Assembly: GCF_007859305.1 (NCBI RefSeq)
Contig: NZ_VOHE01000004.1
Location: 273,232 to 337,231 of the forward strand
From: Luteimonas wenzhouensis
Lineage (GTDB): Bacteria; Pseudomonadota; Gammaproteobacteria; Xanthomonadales; Xanthomonadaceae
Direction of reading: 5' to 3'
DNA length: 64,000 nt
A program made the position numbers and the translations under genes. A model generated the notes under the pieces. That model did no database searches. It had not been told where the DNA came from and saw only the letters and a program-made list of their open reading frames with translations. Position 1 is the first letter of the stretch. Each line of letters begins with the position of its first letter. Below are positions 8,701-17,182 of this stretch, piece after piece.

Positions 8701-10276
8701 CGTGGCCCGCGCCGAACTCGATCCGGCCCGCCTCCAGCGTCGCCCGCCCCGGCGCTTCGCCCTCGCGCGCGCCGAGGTGGAGCGTGGCGGTGGACGCCGG
8801 GTCGCGCGCGATGCGGATCGTCCCGGTGCCGGTGCTGCCGACGCGGACCTGCCCCTGGTCGGAGACCGTCAACGTGCCCGGGCCGTTGCGGCCGACGGTC
8901 AGCGGCCCGTCGGTGGTCCACCGGCTGCCGGCGCCGGTGACCTCCACGACCGCACCGGACACGCCGTTGCCCGCCCCGTAGGCCTGGCTGCCGACGACCC
9001 CGCTGGCGCTTTGCACGCTGCCGCCGGCCGAGATGCGCAGGCGGCCCAGGGTCCCCACTTCGACGGCGTCGCCGACGATCCATTCCGATCCCGCGCCGGT
9101 GACCGTGGCCGTCGCCGGCGTCCCGATTGCCGAGTCGCCGGCGCCCACCAGGCCCTGTCCGCTCTCGACCAGGGCGCCCGCGCCGACGAGCAGCTCGCCG
9201 CCGCCGCTGCCCGAGTACCCGACGTGGAGGATGCCGTCCAGGCGCAGGTGGGAGCGGTCCCCCGTGCCCGCATCGGTGCCCGACACCTCGACCCGGCCCG
9301 TGCCGTCGCTGCCGATCCGTAACGACTGGTCGAAGGGACTGTCCAACGCGACCGCGCCGCCCCCGGACACGATCAGGCTCCCGGTGCCGACCACGACCAT
9401 GTCCCCGGCCTGCCAGCGCGATCCGGCGCCGCTCACGGCGACCGTCCCGCGCGCATCGGCATGGCCCACGCCGATCATGCCGCGGTTGCTGGTCACCACA
9501 CCGCCGTCCTCGACGGTCATCGCCCCGGTGGCACCGCCCTGGGGGCTGCCGGCGCCGACATGGAGGTTGCCTCCGCCCTCCCAGCGCGAACCCGCGCCGG
9601 TGACGAGCACCGTGCCGTGCGCGCCGTCCTGGCGCCCGGGCCCGCCGTGGAGGCCCACGTGGCTTTGCCCGCTGGTGGCCACGACGCCGCCGTCCGAGAT
9701 CGCCAGCTGGCCTTGCCCGCCGTCGTAACCGCCGACGATGAGGGAGCTCGCCTCCCAGCGCGAGCCCGTGCCGGTCACGGTCACGGCGCCTGCCGAGCCG
9801 CGGTAGAAGCCCAGGATGCCACCGAAGGACTCCACGCGCCCGCCGTCGGCGATGGTCATCGTGCCCAGGCCCCGATCCCCCACGGTGATACCGGGCTGGC
9901 CGCCGACCCCGCCGGTGCCGGACAGGAGCAGGGCGGAGCCGGCGCCCGTCACCTCGAGCGTGCCGTGCGAGCCCTGGTTCTGGCCCAGCACGACGTGGCC
10001 GGTGTTGTAGGGCGTGCGCACCTCGCCTGCGTTGCGGACCACCACTTCGCATTCGCCATCCACGCCGATCACCAGCGCGCCAGGCGTGTTCCATGGACTG
10101 GGCTGGGTGCCGCCGCCGGCGCCGTCGACCACCACCACCGCCCCGGCGTCGCACGCTTGCGCGAGGACCGGGGCCGGCAGCAGCGCCGGCAGGACCGTGG
10201 TGGCCGCGAGCAGTGCGGTATGGGACACCGGAAGGGAGGGATGCCTGCGATCTGTGTGCACGGTTGAACTGGCCAC
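5744..10276 (-). CDS. Giant autotransporter (type Va secretion), repeat passenger
   Basis: About 1,510 residues. I chose GTG 10276 because GGAG sits 7 bases upstream and it opens directly into a signal peptide (hydrophobic core LLAATTVLPALLPAPVLAQ). Residues ~40-500 are a beta-helical passenger made of repeats with the theme V-T-G-A-G-S-x-W and a following G-x-L/M-x-I/V-x-D/S-G-G strand, the pattern of T5SS/PEP-CTERM-associated repeats. Further on there are passenger-associated transport repeats (LGTLALRGANRYTGGTRIEA). The last ~280 residues form the autotransporter beta-domain, ending in the outer-membrane signature LAVDVRF. Such proteins are exposed on the surface and often mediate adhesion or autoaggregation. 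Only one close Cys pair is seen (SFCLGGFTFNQCS). No catalytic motif was found. Confidence 0.9.
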   Translation of the reverse strand: MASSTVHTDRRHPSLPVSHTALLAATTVLPALLPAPVLAQACDAGAVVVVDGAGGGTQPSPWNTPGALVIGVDGECEVVVRNAGEVRTPYNTGHVVLGQNQGSHGTLEVTGAGSALLLSGTGGVGGQPGITVGDRGLGTMTIADGGRVESFGGILGFYRGSAGAVTVTGTGSRWEASSLIVGGYDGGQGQLAISDGGVVATSGQSHVGLHGGPGRQDGAHGTVLVTGAGSRWEGGGNLHVGAGSPQGGATGAMTVEDGGVVTSNRGMIGVGHADARGTVAVSGAGSRWQAGDMVVVGTGSLIVSGGGAVALDSPFDQSLRIGSDGTGRVEVSGTDAGTGDRSHLRLDGILHVGYSGSGGGELLVGAGALVESGQGLVGAGDSAIGTPATATVTGAGSEWIVGDAVEVGTLGRLRISAGGSVQSASGVVGSQAYGAGNGVSGAVVEVTGAGSRWTTDGPLTVGRNGPGTLTVSDQGQVRVGSTGTGTIRIARDPASTATLHLGAREGEAPGRATLEAGRIEFGAGHGTLVVNHAGEHRIDAALSGPAGNGVIHHLAGNTTLAGDGSGFGGSTVLAGGALHVAQALGGEVEVHGGARLSGGEFGGSVTVLDGTLAPGASAGLMTIGGDLALDAGATLEFELGAADGTPGIDSDLVRVANDLILDGTLHVLDAGGFGPGLYRLLEYGGTLTDRGLEIGIAPPGFDAGNLAVQTAIAQQVNLLVGTPAAPPASYFFWDGTDTSGNAVVDGGSGEWTATGGNWTSADATANGPFDPEARLVFAGTPGEVTVDDGEGAIVLSAGMQFAVDGYSVVGDGIRLEQAPVVRVGDGTAAGAGMTATITSAIDGVDGLVKTDLGTLALRGANRYTGGTRIEAGTLRIWSDAALGAAGGGVTLRGGADGATLAFASALSSDRAFTFQGSGNVLRAEDGTVSLSGRLSGAGEVAKHGAGQLHYTGDGTGFSGRLSLAEGGLRLEGTLAGSITTSAGTVLSGSGETGSLRVGGRLEPGASIGTLTVRASAPSFEPTGAVALAVRPAAAEGDLTLASGATYVVEINDGGNTAGVHNDLVVADAGTIQGGVTFLVTPENGRDDGRTYAPGTTYTIIRTGAAGGLVVEAPPTIVDDFAFLDFTGSTDGRHYYLTSRQVASFCLGGFTFNQCSTANAVEDLGPGHPAHDAVLALGGAAAPAAFDAMSGEVHASARHVVDHAGAAFNRILRQRGAGGATIELRADDNGGRQARRAWVAPLGTHGDIDGDGNAARTRWWGVGLAGGVERTLELGRGDLVAGLGAGHVRSKGSIPDRRSHHDGYGTHLGAYGAWSLGQGRVAGSLSYGATRTATRRGIGFGAIDASTRADSRVHGLAASIEASYAFELAGGGTLAPLLMVEAGRARHGRFSEQGAGDFDLSAGPDHWSRFDAGVGLALARTVPTARGVLALDGRATWEYAMGDTMQVTMNSFGGGTGYEIRGPRTDENRLRIGAGAAWTVSRAVDIRARYDGLFSRDQASHMATLAVDVRF
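8915..9960 (-). repeat. Passenger repeats of the autotransporter
   Basis: This part of the gene encodes at least six diverged copies of a ~70-90-residue unit with the shared core GAGSRW (also GTGSRW, GAGSEW). Each core is followed by a predicted beta-strand rung and a GG-turn. The copies show as recurring GC-rich blocks around 8,925, 9,085, 9,425, 9,585 and 9,755, plus a less typical one near 9,940. Copies are diverged, not recent tandem duplications. Confidence 0.6.
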
Positions 10277-10440
10277 GGGTGCGCTCCGGAAAGGACTGGC
10301 AGGGGCGGTGCGAGGACGGGCGGATCCCGGGGGCCGCCGGCCCACTCCGGACGGGTCCGCCCGCGCGCCGCGATGCACGCTACGGAGCGGGTGGCGACGG
10401 GTCTTGGACCCTGGCGACAGGGGCTAGGACGCAAGCGACA

Positions 10441-10463
10441 CGGGCCGCCCCGGGGGCGGCCCG
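10441..10463 (-). terminator. Hairpin downstream of the ZIP transporter gene
   Basis: CGGGCCGCCCC (10441-10451) pairs with GGGGGCGGCCCG (10452-10463) with almost no loop, 57 bases past the stop of the minus-strand ZIP gene. No T run is seen. The rest of 10277-10519 holds the autotransporter leader and no recognisable gene. Confidence 0.5.
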
Positions 10464-10519
10464 CATGGACAGGCGGGAGGGCGGGCGCGTGGGACCGCGG
10501 GGTCAGCGCGGCCCGCGCC

Positions 10520-11329
10520 TCACCACTTGAACAGCACCAGGCTGATGGCGAGTGCAGCCATGCCGGTGACCAGCCCGTACACCGTCTCGTGGCCCTTGGC
10601 GTAGCGCTTGGCGGCGGGCAGCAGCTCGTCCAGGGCGAGGAACACCATCACCCCGGCGATGATGCCGAACACGGCGCCGAACACCGCCTCGGACAGGAAC
10701 GGCCGCAGCAGCGCGTAACCCAGGATCGCGCCGACCGGCTCGGCCAGGCCCGAGAGCAGGCAGGCGGTGAAGGCGTAGGCCTTGTTGTTGGTGGCGAAGT
10801 ACACCGGCACCGCGATCGCGATGCCCTCGGGGACGTTGTGGATCGCGATCGCGAACGCCAGCGGCAGGCCCACGCCGGGGTTCTCGAGCGTGGCGAAGAA
10901 CGTCGCCAGCCCTTCCGGGAAGTTGTGCGCGGTGATCGCGACCGCGGTCAGCAGGCCCACGCGCCTGACGTAGTCGCGGTTGTGCTCGCGGAAGTAGGGG
11001 TCGTCGACTTCCAGCCGCTCGTGCGGGTTGGGCACCAGGCGGTCGATGGTCACGATCACCAGCACGCCGGCCAGGAACGACAGCGTGCCCCAGGTGAATC
11101 CGAGCCGCTCGCCGTAGTGCATCGAGAAAGAGGCGATCGACTTGGTCAGGATCTCGCCCAGCGACACGTAGACCATCGCGCCGCCGGCGAACGCCAGGCC
11201 GAAGGCGAGCAGCCGCGCGTTGGGGGACTTCGACGCGAACACGAGCAGGCCGCCGAACCCGGTCGCCAGCCCCGCGGCAGTGGTCACCGCCAGTGCGATC
11301 AGCAGGTTCTGTGTGGGGAGATCGAGCAT
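10520..11329 (-). CDS. ZIP-family divalent metal transporter (ZupT-like)
   Basis: A 269-residue inner-membrane protein with about eight hydrophobic segments. The two diagnostic metal-site motifs are present in the central helices: AHNFPEGLATF and IHNVPEGIAIA. ZIP proteins move zinc, iron or manganese into the cytoplasm; the preferred metal cannot be told. The usual variable loop is short and carries a charged stretch (NPHERLEVDDPYFREHNRDY). ATG 11329 (MLDLPTQNLL) is preferred because it opens directly into the first helix; an in-frame ATG at 11359 would add 10 residues. It appears monocistronic, with a hairpin downstream and a separate oxidoreductase gene upstream. Confidence 0.9.
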   Translation of the reverse strand: MLDLPTQNLLIALAVTTAAGLATGFGGLLVFASKSPNARLLAFGLAFAGGAMVYVSLGEILTKSIASFSMHYGERLGFTWGTLSFLAGVLVIVTIDRLVPNPHERLEVDDPYFREHNRDYVRRVGLLTAVAITAHNFPEGLATFFATLENPGVGLPLAFAIAIHNVPEGIAIAVPVYFATNNKAYAFTACLLSGLAEPVGAILGYALLRPFLSEAVFGAVFGIIAGVMVFLALDELLPAAKRYAKGHETVYGLVTGMAALAISLVLFKW

Positions 11330-11410
11330 GCGCGGGCGATGGCCGGGGGACGCGGCCATCCTAGCCGAAGCGCGGCGCCGCCGAACGCCATCGACGAGGG
11401 GCCGCGATCG

Positions 11411-12700
11411 TCAGTCCCGATCGGAACGATCGTCGCCGCCGAGGATGATCCGGGCTGCGCGCTGGTGGGTCCAGTAGGCAACCGACCAGTTGAGCAGCAC
11501 CACCAGCCGGTTGCGGAACCCGATCAGGAAGAACAGGTGCGCCAGCAGCCAGAACCACCAGGCCAGCACCCCGGACAGGCGCCACGCACCCAGTTCGACC
11601 ACCGCCGCCATGCGGCCGATGGTGGCGAGGTTGCCGTAGTCGCGGTAGGCGAACCGGTCGGGAACGGCACGCCCGCCGAGACGGGCCCGGATGCGGCGCG
11701 CCACGTACCGCCCCATCTGCTTGGCCGCCGGCGCCACGCCCGGCACCGGACGCCCGTCCGGCCGCTCGACGGCGGCCAGGTCGCCGGCGACGAAGATCTC
11801 CGGATGGCCCGGCACCGACAGGTCCGGGCGGACTTTCACCCGGCCGGCGCGATCCAGCGCTACGCCCAGGCAGCTGCCCAGCGGCGAAGCGGAGACGCCT
11901 GCCGCCCAGACCACGGTCCGCGCCGGCACGAAGCGGCCGTCGCAACGGTAGCCGCGCGCGTCGATGTCTTCGACCGGCGCGCCGGTCAGGACCTCGACGC
12001 CGAGCTGTTCCAGCTGCCTGCGCGCCTTGCGCGACAGGTCTTCCGGGAACGCGGACAGCACCCGCGGCCCGGCCTCGACCAGGCGTACCCGGGCGCGCGC
12101 CGGGTCGATGTTGTGGAACTCGCGCTCGAGCGTGTGGCGCGCGATCTCGGCCAGGGTGCCGGCCAGCTCCACGCCGGTCGGGCCGCCGCCGATGATCGCG
12201 AAGCTCAGCCAGGCGTCGCGCTCGGCGGGGTCGGTCGCCGCTTCGGCGCGTTCGAACGCCAGCAGCAGGCGGCGGCGCAGCTCCAGCGCGTCGTCGAGCG
12301 TCTTCAGTCCCGGCGCGTGCGGCGCCCAGTGCTCGTTGCCGAAGTAGGCGTGGGTGGCCCCGGTGGCGAGCACCAGGTAGTCGTAGCCCAGGCGCCGGCG
12401 GCCGCCGGCGTGCTCGAGCTCGACCTCGCGCGCCTGCGCGTCCACCCGCGAGACCGTGGCCATCTGCACCTCGACGTTGCGCTGCCGGCGCAGGATCCGG
12501 CGCAGCGGTGCGGCGATGTCGGGCGCCGACAGGCCGGCGGTGGCGACCTGGTAGAGCAGGGGCTGGAACAGGTGGTGGTTGCCGCGGTCGAGCAGGGTGA
12601 TGCGCACCGGCGCCCGCGCCAGCGCGCGCGCGGCCCACAGGCCCGCGAATCCACCGCCGACGATCACCACGTGCGCGGGCCGGTCGTCCATGCCGGCCAT
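11411..12700 (-). CDS. ndh: Type II NADH dehydrogenase (FAD/NAD oxidoreductase)
   Basis: About 429 residues. The FAD-binding Rossmann motif VVIVGGGFAGLWAARAL lies at the N terminus, and a second dinucleotide fold FAIIGGGPTGVELAGTL lies mid-protein. The FAD pyrophosphate/isoalloxazine segment PEIFVAGDLAAV follows. A hydrophobic C-terminal membrane anchor (LSGVLAWWFWLLAHLFFLIG) is typical of NDH-2. The enzyme oxidises NADH and reduces quinone at the inner membrane without pumping protons. ATG 12700 (MAGMDDRPAH) is used; ATG 12691 is equally possible because neither has a strong Shine-Dalgarno. Family members with this C-terminal region are also annotated simply as NAD(P)/FAD-dependent oxidoreductase. 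Confidence 0.88.
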   Translation of the reverse strand: MAGMDDRPAHVVIVGGGFAGLWAARALARAPVRITLLDRGNHHLFQPLLYQVATAGLSAPDIAAPLRRILRRQRNVEVQMATVSRVDAQAREVELEHAGGRRRLGYDYLVLATGATHAYFGNEHWAPHAPGLKTLDDALELRRRLLLAFERAEAATDPAERDAWLSFAIIGGGPTGVELAGTLAEIARHTLEREFHNIDPARARVRLVEAGPRVLSAFPEDLSRKARRQLEQLGVEVLTGAPVEDIDARGYRCDGRFVPARTVVWAAGVSASPLGSCLGVALDRAGRVKVRPDLSVPGHPEIFVAGDLAAVERPDGRPVPGVAPAAKQMGRYVARRIRARLGGRAVPDRFAYRDYGNLATIGRMAAVVELGAWRLSGVLAWWFWLLAHLFFLIGFRNRLVVLLNWSVAYWTHQRAARIILGGDDRSDRD

Positions 12701-12868
12701 CTTATGGGGCGCGCCGCGCAGCGCCGTTGACGCCGCGCATGCACACGCCGGGCGCGGCGGTGCGGTCGTCACGCGCGCGGGCGTGCGCCGTGCGTGGCGC
12801 CGGCGCCCGGCGGGCGATCGGGTGCATCGGCGCCGCCTCGCGGTGACCGGGTGCGCGGCCGCGCGCGG

Positions 12869-13816
12869 TCAGCCGATCTTCGTGGCCAGCAGCGCCTCCA
12901 GCTTGCGCTGGTCGGCGGCGAAGTTGCGGATGCCCTGGGCCAGCTTCTCGGTCGCCATCGCGTCCTCGTTGTGCTCCCAGCGGAACGCCGTCTCGCCCAG
13001 CGGCTGCGGCCGCGCGCTGCGCTCGCCCGCGTCCGCCAGCGCACGCTCGACCGGCGCGTCGGACGCCTCCAGCGCCGCTAGCAGCTCGGGCGAGATGGTG
13101 AGGCGGTCGCAGCCGGCCAGCGCCAGCACCTGTCCGGTGTTGCGGAAGCTCGCGCCCATCACCACGGTTTCGAAGCCGTGCTGCTTGTACCAGCGCCAGA
13201 TGCGGGTGACCGACTGCACGCCCGGGTCGTCCTGCGGCGTGGCCGGCTTGTCCATGCCGTTGGCCAGGTGCCAGTCGAGGATGCGGCCGACGAAGGGCGA
13301 GATCAGGAACACGCCCGCCTCGGCGCAGGCCACGGCCTGGGCGAAGGAGAACAGCAGGGTCAGGTTGCAGTGGATGCCGTCGCGCTCCAGGCGCTCGGCG
13401 GCGCGGATGCCTTCCCAGGTCGAGGCGATCTTGATCAGCAGGCGGTCGGGGCCGATGCCGGCCTGGTCGTACAGCTCGACCAGGCGGTGCGCCTTGGCCA
13501 CGGTGGCATCGGTGTCGAAGCTCAGGCGCGCGTCGACCTCGGTGGACACGCGGCCGGGGATCAGCTTCAGGATCTCGCCGCCGATCGCCACCGCCAGGCG
13601 GTCGCTGGCGTCGGCCACCTTCGCTTCGCCGCTGCCGCTGGCGGCGGCGACGGCCTGGTCCAGGTGCGCCGCGTATGCGGGCAGCGAGGCGGCCTTGAGC
13701 AGCAGCGACGGGTTGGTGGTGGCGTCCATCGGCTTGAAGCGGGCGATGGCCTCGATGTCGCCGGTATCGGCCACGACGGAGGACAGGGAGCGGAGCTGTT
13801 CGAGCTGGCTGGGCAT
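12869..13816 (-). CDS. tal: Transaldolase
   Basis: A 315-residue protein, the normal size for the TalA/TalB class. It contains the N-terminal signature [17 protein letters not shown] and the active-site segment [17 protein letters not shown] with the Schiff-base lysine at K129. It moves a dihydroxyacetone unit between sedoheptulose-7-phosphate and glyceraldehyde-3-phosphate in the non-oxidative pentose phosphate pathway, in the cytoplasm. The gene is divergent from the NYN/LOTUS gene; the 168-base space between them contains a 10-bp GC-rich inverted repeat (13910-13919 with 13932-13941) of unknown role. Confidence 0.96.
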   Translation of the reverse strand: MPSQLEQLRSLSSVVADTGDIEAIARFKPMDATTNPSLLLKAASLPAYAAHLDQAVAAASGSGEAKVADASDRLAVAIGGEILKLIPGRVSTEVDARLSFDTDATVAKAHRLVELYDQAGIGPDRLLIKIASTWEGIRAAERLERDGIHCNLTLLFSFAQAVACAEAGVFLISPFVGRILDWHLANGMDKPATPQDDPGVQSVTRIWRWYKQHGFETVVMGASFRNTGQVLALAGCDRLTISPELLAALEASDAPVERALADAGERSARPQPLGETAFRWEHNEDAMATEKLAQGIRNFAADQRKLEALLATKIG

Positions 13817-13984
13817 GTCGGCGTTGCGCGGTTGTCGAAGTGGGGGAAACGGCCATTGTCGCGCATCCGCCGCCGCGCTGCCGCAACGGTTTCAGGACGT
13901 ACGGTTGCGGGCGGCCGGCCGTCGCCCCGGCGCCGGCCGCCGCGACGCGCTACCCTGCGCGCACCAGGACACCGGGACACGGAC

Positions 13985-14764
13985 ATGGCGGAAGGTGAAC
14001 GGCGCATCGCGCTGCTGATCGACGCGGACAACGCGCCGGCCTCGAAGATCGACGCGATCCTCAACGAGGTCGCGCGCCACGGCGTGGTCAACGTGCGCCG
14101 CGCCTACGGCAACTGGAAGAGCCAGAACCTGGCCGGCTGGGAGAAGGTGCTGCACGAGTACGCGATCCGCCCGATCCAGCAGTTCGCCTATTCCACCGGC
14201 AAGAACGCCTCGGACATGGCGATGGTGATCGACGCCATGGACCTGATGTACGCGCGCACCCTCGACGGCTTCGCCATCGTCTCCAGCGACGCCGACTTCA
14301 CCCCGCTGGTGATGCGCCTGCGCAACGACGGTTACGCGGTCTACGGCTTCGGCCAGAAGCAGACGCCGCTGCCGTTCGTGAAGGCCTGTTCGACCTTCCT
14401 GTTCCTGGAGAAGCTGGGGGACGACGGCAGCGTGGCGCCCGAGGAGGCCAGGCCCCGGACCGCGGGCGAACTCAAGCACGACCAGGCGCTGGTGCACCAG
14501 CTGCGCGGCGCGGTGGCGGCCGTCGCCGACGACGAGGGCTGGGCCTACCTGGGCGGGGTTGGCAGCCACCTGGGCAACCAGGGGTCGTTCGACCCGCGCA
14601 ACTACGGCTACCGCAGCCTCAGTGCCCTGATCGACGCGGTGGATCTGTTCGAGGTGCGCCGCGACGGGCAGAAGGTCTTGGTGCGTGAACGCCCCGCGGC
14701 CAAGGCCCGGCCCTCGCGCACGCGCCGTGCGAAGGCCGCCGCCGGGGCGAAGGCGGCTCAGTAG
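13985..14764 (+). CDS. NYN-domain / OST-HTH (LOTUS) putative RNA-processing protein
   Basis: A 259-residue protein. Residues ~7-145 form a NYN (PIN-like) nuclease domain with the conserved acidic positions visible in LLIDADNAPASKID and IVSSDADFTPLVMRLR. Residues ~165-235 look like an OST-HTH/LOTUS domain (HDQALVHQLRGAVAAVADDEG to LFEVRRDGQKVLV), which binds RNA, often G-rich. The tail is basic and Ala/Lys/Arg-rich. NYN-LOTUS proteins are widespread in bacteria, but substrates are mostly unknown. Start ATG 13985 is close to the first conserved residue. The 3' end overlaps the convergent priA stop by 7 bases. Confidence 0.85.
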   Translation: MAEGERRIALLIDADNAPASKIDAILNEVARHGVVNVRRAYGNWKSQNLAGWEKVLHEYAIRPIQQFAYSTGKNASDMAMVIDAMDLMYARTLDGFAIVSSDADFTPLVMRLRNDGYAVYGFGQKQTPLPFVKACSTFLFLEKLGDDGSVAPEEARPRTAGELKHDQALVHQLRGAVAAVADDEGWAYLGGVGSHLGNQGSFDPRNYGYRSLSALIDAVDLFEVRRDGQKVLVRERPAAKARPSRTRRAKAAAGAKAAQ

Positions 14765-16971
14765 AGGTCGACCGGGTCCACGTCCAGCGACCAGCGCACC
14801 CGGCGCGCCTCGGCCAGCGCGTGGATCGCGGGCACCGCGGCATGCAGCGCGGCGTGCAGGGCGGGCCGCGTCGGCGAGGACAGCAGCAGCTGCGCCCGGT
14901 GCATGCCCGCCCGCCGCGGCATCGGCGCCGGCATCGGCCCGCTGATCGCGGGATCCTCGCCGCCCCGGGCCGCGACGGCCTGCTCGAGCACCTGCCGCGC
15001 CGCCTGCAGGAACGCCAGCGGTGGGCCGGCGTGCCTGGCCTCGGCGCGCAGCAGGGCCAGCGACGCGAACGGCGGGAAGCCCGCGGCCTCGCGCAGCGCC
15101 AGCGCCTCGGCGGCGAAGGCGTGGTAGCCGCCGTGGATCAGCGTCGCCAGCAGCGGATGGTCGGGATGATGGGTCTGCAGCAGCACCCGGCCCGGGCGCT
15201 GCGCACGGCCGGCGCGGCCCGCGACCTGGATCAGCAGTTGGGCGAGCTTTTCGTGCGAGCGGAAGTCGGCCGAATACAGGCCCTCGTCGATCCCTACCAC
15301 GCACACCAGGCCGAGCTGGGCCAGGTCGTGACCCTTGGCCAGCATCTGGGTGCCGACCAGGATCCCGGGGCGTTCGCCCAGGTCGCCGAGCAGCCTCTCC
15401 ATCGCATCGCGGCGCCGGGTGCTGCCGCGGTCGATGCGCAGCACCGGCACGTCCGGGAAGCGCACGGCCAGCACCTCCTCGATCCGTTCGGTGCCCACGC
15501 CCTGCGGCTGCAGCGCGAGGCTGGCGCAGTCGGGACAGGCCGGCGGCGCCGGCCGCCGATGGCCGCAGTGGTGGCACTGCAGGCGCCGGCCCTGCGCGTG
15601 CACGGTCATCGGCCGGCCCTGCCCGGCGCCGCCGCAGCGCGGGCACTGCGCGCTCCAGCCGCAGTCGTGGCACAGCAGCACCGGCGCGTAGCCGCGGCGG
15701 TTACGGAACACCAGCACCTGGCCGCCGGCGTCGAGTTCGGCGCCGATCGCGTCGAACATCGGCTGCGACAGGCCCGCCTCGAGCGGGCGCTTGCGCACGT
15801 CGGTCACGCGCACCTCGGGCGGGCGCGCCGCGCCGGCCCGGCGCGACAGGCGCAGGTAGCGGTAGCGCCCGCCGGTGGCGTTGTGCAGCGTCTCCAGCGA
15901 GGGCGTGGCGCTGCCCAGCAGCACCGGGACCGCGAGCGCGCGAGCGCGCACGATGGCGAAGTCGCGGGCGTGGTAGCGGATGCCGTCCTGCTGCTTGTAG
16001 CTGGCGTCGTGCTCTTCGTCGACCACGATCAGGCCGGCATCGGGCAGCGGCGTGAACACCGCCGAGCGCGTGCCCACGACCACGCGGGCCTCGCCGCGCC
16101 AGGCCGCGGCCCAGACCCGCGCGCGTTCGTTGTCGTTGAGCCCGGAGTGGGTGGCGTGGACCGGCACGCCGAGCCGGGCGCGAAAGCGCGCCAGCAGCTG
16201 CGGGGTGAGGCCGATCTCGGGCACCAGCACCAGGGCCTGGCGGCCGCGCGCCAGGCAGTCGGCGATCGCGTGCAGGTAGACCTCGGTCTTGCCACTTCCG
16301 GTCACGCCGTCGAGCAGCATCGGCGCGAAGCCGTCCGCCGCGCGGATCGCGTCGATCGCGGCCTGCTGTTCGGGTTCCGGGGTCGGGCCCGGCTGCGGCG
16401 CCGGCGCGATCGCCGAGGCGGGCACCGCGAACCGCTCGGCCAGCCCGCGCTGCTGCAGCGAGCGCGCGGCCGCGCGCCAGCCTTCGAACTGCGCATCGAG
16501 CGCATCCTCGTCGCGCGCCGAGGCCTGCAGCAGCGCGGCCAGGCGCGCCGGGCGCGAACCCGTGCGCAGGCCGGGCAGGGCCGCCTCCCCCTGCGCGGTC
16601 AGCCGCCACGCCCAGGCATGGGTGTCGGGCAACGGCTCGCCGCGGCGCAGCGCTGCCGGCAGGGCGGTGGCCAGGACCTCGCCCAGCGGTGCGTGGGTGT
16701 AGCGCGCCAGCCACCGCAGCGAGTCGAACAGTTCGCCGTGCAGCAGGGGCGCGGGATCCAGGCGTTCGAGGATCGGACGCAGTTCGGGCGCGTCCGGCGC
16801 CGGCGGTCCGACCGCGGCGACCACGCCCACCAGCTCGCGCGGACCGAACCCGACCCGGACCCGGCGGCCGACGTCGTCGGGCGCGGCGGCGTCGGGGGCG
16901 CGGTAGTCGAACAGCCGCGGCAGCGGCACCGGCAGGGCGACCTGGAGGACGGGGGCGGCGGGATCGGACAC
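14758..16971 (-). CDS. priA: Primosomal replication restart helicase PriA
   Basis: A 737-residue protein, close to E. coli PriA (732). The N-terminal 3'-DNA-binding domain begins VLQVALPVPLPRLFDY. Helicase motif I is GVTGSGKTEVYLHAI and motif II is VDEEHDASYKQQDG. A zinc-binding insert carries paired cysteines (CHDCGWSAQCPRCGG, then CHHCGHRRPAPPACPDC). C-terminal helicase motifs include VLVFRNRRGYAPVLL and ILVGTQMLAKGHD. It reloads the replicative helicase at stalled forks. The upstream gene-free region contains two facing DnaA boxes, which is unusual for this gene. Confidence 0.97.
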   Translation of the reverse strand: MSDPAAPVLQVALPVPLPRLFDYRAPDAAAPDDVGRRVRVGFGPRELVGVVAAVGPPAPDAPELRPILERLDPAPLLHGELFDSLRWLARYTHAPLGEVLATALPAALRRGEPLPDTHAWAWRLTAQGEAALPGLRTGSRPARLAALLQASARDEDALDAQFEGWRAAARSLQQRGLAERFAVPASAIAPAPQPGPTPEPEQQAAIDAIRAADGFAPMLLDGVTGSGKTEVYLHAIADCLARGRQALVLVPEIGLTPQLLARFRARLGVPVHATHSGLNDNERARVWAAAWRGEARVVVGTRSAVFTPLPDAGLIVVDEEHDASYKQQDGIRYHARDFAIVRARALAVPVLLGSATPSLETLHNATGGRYRYLRLSRRAGAARPPEVRVTDVRKRPLEAGLSQPMFDAIGAELDAGGQVLVFRNRRGYAPVLLCHDCGWSAQCPRCGGAGQGRPMTVHAQGRRLQCHHCGHRRPAPPACPDCASLALQPQGVGTERIEEVLAVRFPDVPVLRIDRGSTRRRDAMERLLGDLGERPGILVGTQMLAKGHDLAQLGLVCVVGIDEGLYSADFRSHEKLAQLLIQVAGRAGRAQRPGRVLLQTHHPDHPLLATLIHGGYHAFAAEALALREAAGFPPFASLALLRAEARHAGPPLAFLQAARQVLEQAVAARGGEDPAISGPMPAPMPRRAGMHRAQLLLSSPTRPALHAALHAAVPAIHALAEARRVRWSLDVDPVDLY

Positions 16972-17080
16972 CCGGAAAGTCTAGTGCGCACGCCCGGCGT
17001 TCCGGCCCCGACTTGCCGGCCGGACTTGCGCCGCATTGGACCTTCCGCGCGCAAGTCGATGGTGGGCAAGGAATTTCGCC

Positions 17081-17103
17081 TTATCCACAATTCATGTGGA
17101 TAA
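17081..17103. promoter_or_regulatory. Two perfect facing DnaA boxes
   Basis: TTATCCACA (17081-17089) and TGTGGATAA (17095-17103), the strict consensus DnaA box in both orientations, separated by 5 bases, so the pair is a 9-5-9 palindrome. It lies 110 bases upstream of the priA start. DnaA could act here as transcription regulator or the pair could titrate DnaA. Confidence 0.65.
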
Positions 17104-17165
17104 CCCTGTGCATGAACGCCCGCGGCAGCACTTTTCGCCCATGCATGGCGCGTGAAAGCCTGACT

Positions 17166-17182
17166 TGGCGAAAAATTCGCCA
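17166..17182. repeat. 17-base palindrome TGGCGAA-AAA-TTCGCCA
   Basis: Perfect 7-bp arms around AAA, in the AT-rich centre of the priA upstream region. A related half (GAATTTCGCC, 17071-17080) abuts the first DnaA box. Possible operator; the binding protein is unknown. Confidence 0.45.

Noticed and set aside
13910-13941. GC-rich inverted repeat between tal and the NYN gene as a terminator
   Set aside because: The flanking genes are divergent, so a terminator is not expected; the repeat may be fortuitous in GC-rich sequence.
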